This document shows, one piece after another, positions 5,339 through 7,028 of a DNA stretch of 7,028 nt. The position numbers and the translations under genes were made by a program. Numbering within the stretch: position 1 is the stretch's first letter; every line of letters starts with the position of its first letter. The DNA is taken from assembly GCA_947443815.1 (NCBI GenBank), contig CANEXR010000154.1:1-7028 (forward strand). Reading direction: 5' to 3'. A model generated the notes under the pieces. It did not search any database. It was not told where the DNA came from and worked only from the letters and a program-made list of their open reading frames with translations. This DNA is from Flavobacteriaceae bacterium (GTDB lineage Bacteria > Bacteroidota > Bacteroidia > Flavobacteriales > Flavobacteriaceae).

Positions 5339-5344
5339 AAAAAT

Positions 5345-7028
5345 ATGCAAAGTTTTCAAACAGAAATAGAAGACCCGATTGTTCAAAAAGAGATTGTCGA
5401 TTTAGAGAAAAAGATATTTTCTTTCCGTAACGGAGAAATAGATGATGAGCGTTTTCGAAGTCTTCGTTTAGCGCGTGGAATATACGGTCAACGTCAGGAA
5501 GGCGTTCAAATGATTCGTATTAAATTGCCTTACGGAAAAGTGACTAGCGAGCAATTGAAAAGAATTACGGAAGTATCAGATAAATATTCTACGGGACGTT
5601 TGCACATCACAACGCGTCAGGATATTCAGATTCACTATGTAAGTTTAGACAGAACGCCTGAACTTTGGTCAGAATTAGCCAAAGATGATATTACATTGCG
5701 TGAAGCTTGTGGAAACACCGTGCGTAATATTACCGGAAGCGAATTAGCTGGTGTAGATGTTGACGAACCTTTTGATGTGTCACCTTATGCTCACGGTTTG
5801 TTCCAATATTTATTGCGTAACCCAATTTGCCAAGAAATGGGCCGTAAGTTCAAAATATCATTCTCTTCTTCGGATAAGGATACCGCTTTGAGTTATTTGC
5901 ACGATTTAGGATTTATTCCAAAAATTGTAAATGGTGAGAAAGGGTTTAAAATACTATTTGGAGGTGGATTAGGTTCTCAACCAAGTCATGCTGAATTGCT
6001 TTCAGAATTTGTGCCAGTGAACCAAATTATCCCAACTGCCGAAGGTATAATCAGAGTTTTTGACCGTTATGGAGAAAGAGCAAAACGTTTGAAAGCACGT
6101 ATGAAATTCTTAATCAAAGATTTAGGGCGTGATGAGTTTTTACGTTTAGTGGACGAAGAGAAAAAAGCGTTGCCTTTTCATTCTTACGAAATAGATACGA
6201 CTGCGTTTGAAGGACCAATTACAGAACCTTTGTTAGTTGTACCATCAGTAACGATTGCTGATGTAGCCGCTTTTGAAGCTTGGAAAAAATCAAATGTAAT
6301 TGCGCAAAAACAAGCAGGATATGTTGCTATTGGTATTAAAGTACTTTTAGGAGATTTCTATACCGACAAAGCCAGATTATTAGCGGATTTGATTAAAAAT
6401 TATGGTGCCAATGAATTGCGTTTTTCATTAAGACAAAACATCGTTTTGCGTAATATTAAAGAAGAAAATCTAGCGTTCTTTTACCAAGAATTAGCCCAAT
6501 TGGATATGGTAGCTTTAGGTTATGATACCATTGGTGATATCACAGCTTGTCCAGGAACTGATACTTGTAATTTAGGTATTGCAAGCAGTACAGGTATTGC
6601 GGATGAATTAGAAAGAGTATTAAAAACAGAATACCCACAATACAGCAACAATCAGGAAATCACGATTAAAATTAGTGGTTGTATGAATGCTTGTGGGCAA
6701 CACAATATGTCCGAAATAGGTTTCCAAGGAATGTCCATCAATGCAGGAAAACTGGTTGCTCCAGCACTTCAGGTATTATTGGGTGGTGGAAATTTAGGAA
6801 ATGGTCAGGGTCGTTTTTCTGATAAAGTAATCAAAATTCCAAGTCGTAGAGGACCAGAGGCGCTGCGATTGATTTTAAATGATTTTGATGCCAATGGAAA
6901 AGGACAATCATTCTTGAATTACTACGATGCCAAAGGAGAAAAATATTTCTATGAATTCCTGAAACCATTAGCCGATGTAACGAATTTAACCGAAGCGGAT
7001 TTTGTAGATTGGGGCAATGCCGATAACT
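5345..7028 (+). CDS. Siroheme sulfite/nitrite reductase, partial (3' end outside window)
   Basis: This cytoplasmic enzyme carries out the six-electron reduction of sulfite to sulfide (or nitrite to ammonia) on a coupled siroheme and 4Fe-4S centre. The window holds 561 codons with no stop. The order is: first ferredoxin-like half at about residues 47-115 (Y-G-Q-R-Q-E-G-V-Q-M-I-R-I-K-L-P, T-T-R-Q-D-I-Q-I-H), G-N-T-V-R-N-I-T-G at 123-131, F-G-G-G-L-G-S-Q at 205-212, and second ferredoxin-like half at about 322-371. The cluster cysteines are C402/C408 (C-P-G-T-D-T-C) and C446/C450 (C-M-N-A-C). The motifs resemble the single-chain, ferredoxin-type NirA/Sir group, so motif comparison alone does not separate sulfite from nitrite as substrate. 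Position directly after cysHDN argues for sulfite. No CysJ-type flavoprotein lies upstream. Start ATG 5345 opens M-Q-S-F-Q-T-E-I-E-D; gap to cysN is 146 bp. Confidence 0.92.
   Translation, partial: MQSFQTEIEDPIVQKEIVDLEKKIFSFRNGEIDDERFRSLRLARGIYGQRQEGVQMIRIKLPYGKVTSEQLKRITEVSDKYSTGRLHITTRQDIQIHYVSLDRTPELWSELAKDDITLREACGNTVRNITGSELAGVDVDEPFDVSPYAHGLFQYLLRNPICQEMGRKFKISFSSSDKDTALSYLHDLGFIPKIVNGEKGFKILFGGGLGSQPSHAELLSEFVPVNQIIPTAEGIIRVFDRYGERAKRLKARMKFLIKDLGRDEFLRLVDEEKKALPFHSYEIDTTAFEGPITEPLLVVPSVTIADVAAFEAWKKSNVIAQKQAGYVAIGIKVLLGDFYTDKARLLADLIKNYGANELRFSLRQNIVLRNIKEENLAFFYQELAQLDMVALGYDTIGDITACPGTDTCNLGIASSTGIADELERVLKTEYPQYSNNQEITIKISGCMNACGQHNMSEIGFQGMSINAGKLVAPALQVLLGGGNLGNGQGRFSDKVIKIPSRRGPEALRLILNDFDANGKGQSFLNYYDAKGEKYFYEFLKPLADVTNLTEADFVDWGNADN

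Overview
The window looks like a chromosomal segment from a member of the Bacteroidota, most likely Flavobacterium or a close relative. The DNA is strongly AT-rich. The clearest promoter fits the Bacteroidota pattern TTG-N18-TAnnTTTG. Shine-Dalgarno sites are mostly absent. The gaps between genes carry small repeats of a kind I recall from Flavobacterium genomes (recognised from memory, not searched).

Layout from left to right: (1) 3-356, the 3' end of an unrecognised gene that enters from outside the window. (2) 394-804, an Rrf2/IscR-type regulator with four cysteines. (3) 841-902, a perfect 29-bp AT-rich stem-loop, the likely terminator between convergent genes. (4) 985-1767 on the minus strand, a TauE/SafE membrane permease. 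(5) 1768-2126, a divergent control region with a perfect 14-bp palindrome, a good promoter and a roughly 100-nt transcribed leader. (6) A plus-strand operon: cysH (APS reductase, 2127-2828), cysD (2945-3844), cysN (3954-5198), and a siroheme sulfite/nitrite reductase (5345 to beyond the right edge).

Together the operon genes make an assimilatory sulfate reduction pathway. CysD and CysN activate sulfate to adenosine 5'-phosphosulfate (APS). CysH reduces APS to sulfite, and its four cluster cysteines mark it as an APS rather than PAPS reductase. The siroheme enzyme reduces sulfite to sulfide. No APS kinase is present or fused to CysN, which fits the direct APS route. The TauE/SafE permease probably moves a sulfur oxyanion, and the Rrf2 protein is the obvious candidate regulator; both roles are inferred from position.

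The genes are ordinary. The most interesting part is the cysH leader. A hairpin begins at about the predicted transcript start. Its loop and stem segments can pair alternatively with a downstream ATCG-ACCC segment, which can in turn pair with the GAGG near the cysH ribosome-binding region. This resembles a compact cis-regulatory RNA, but an operator for the Rrf2 protein is an equally open explanation. The three gaps inside the operon are 109-146 bp long, and each carries a different small repeat or hairpin.
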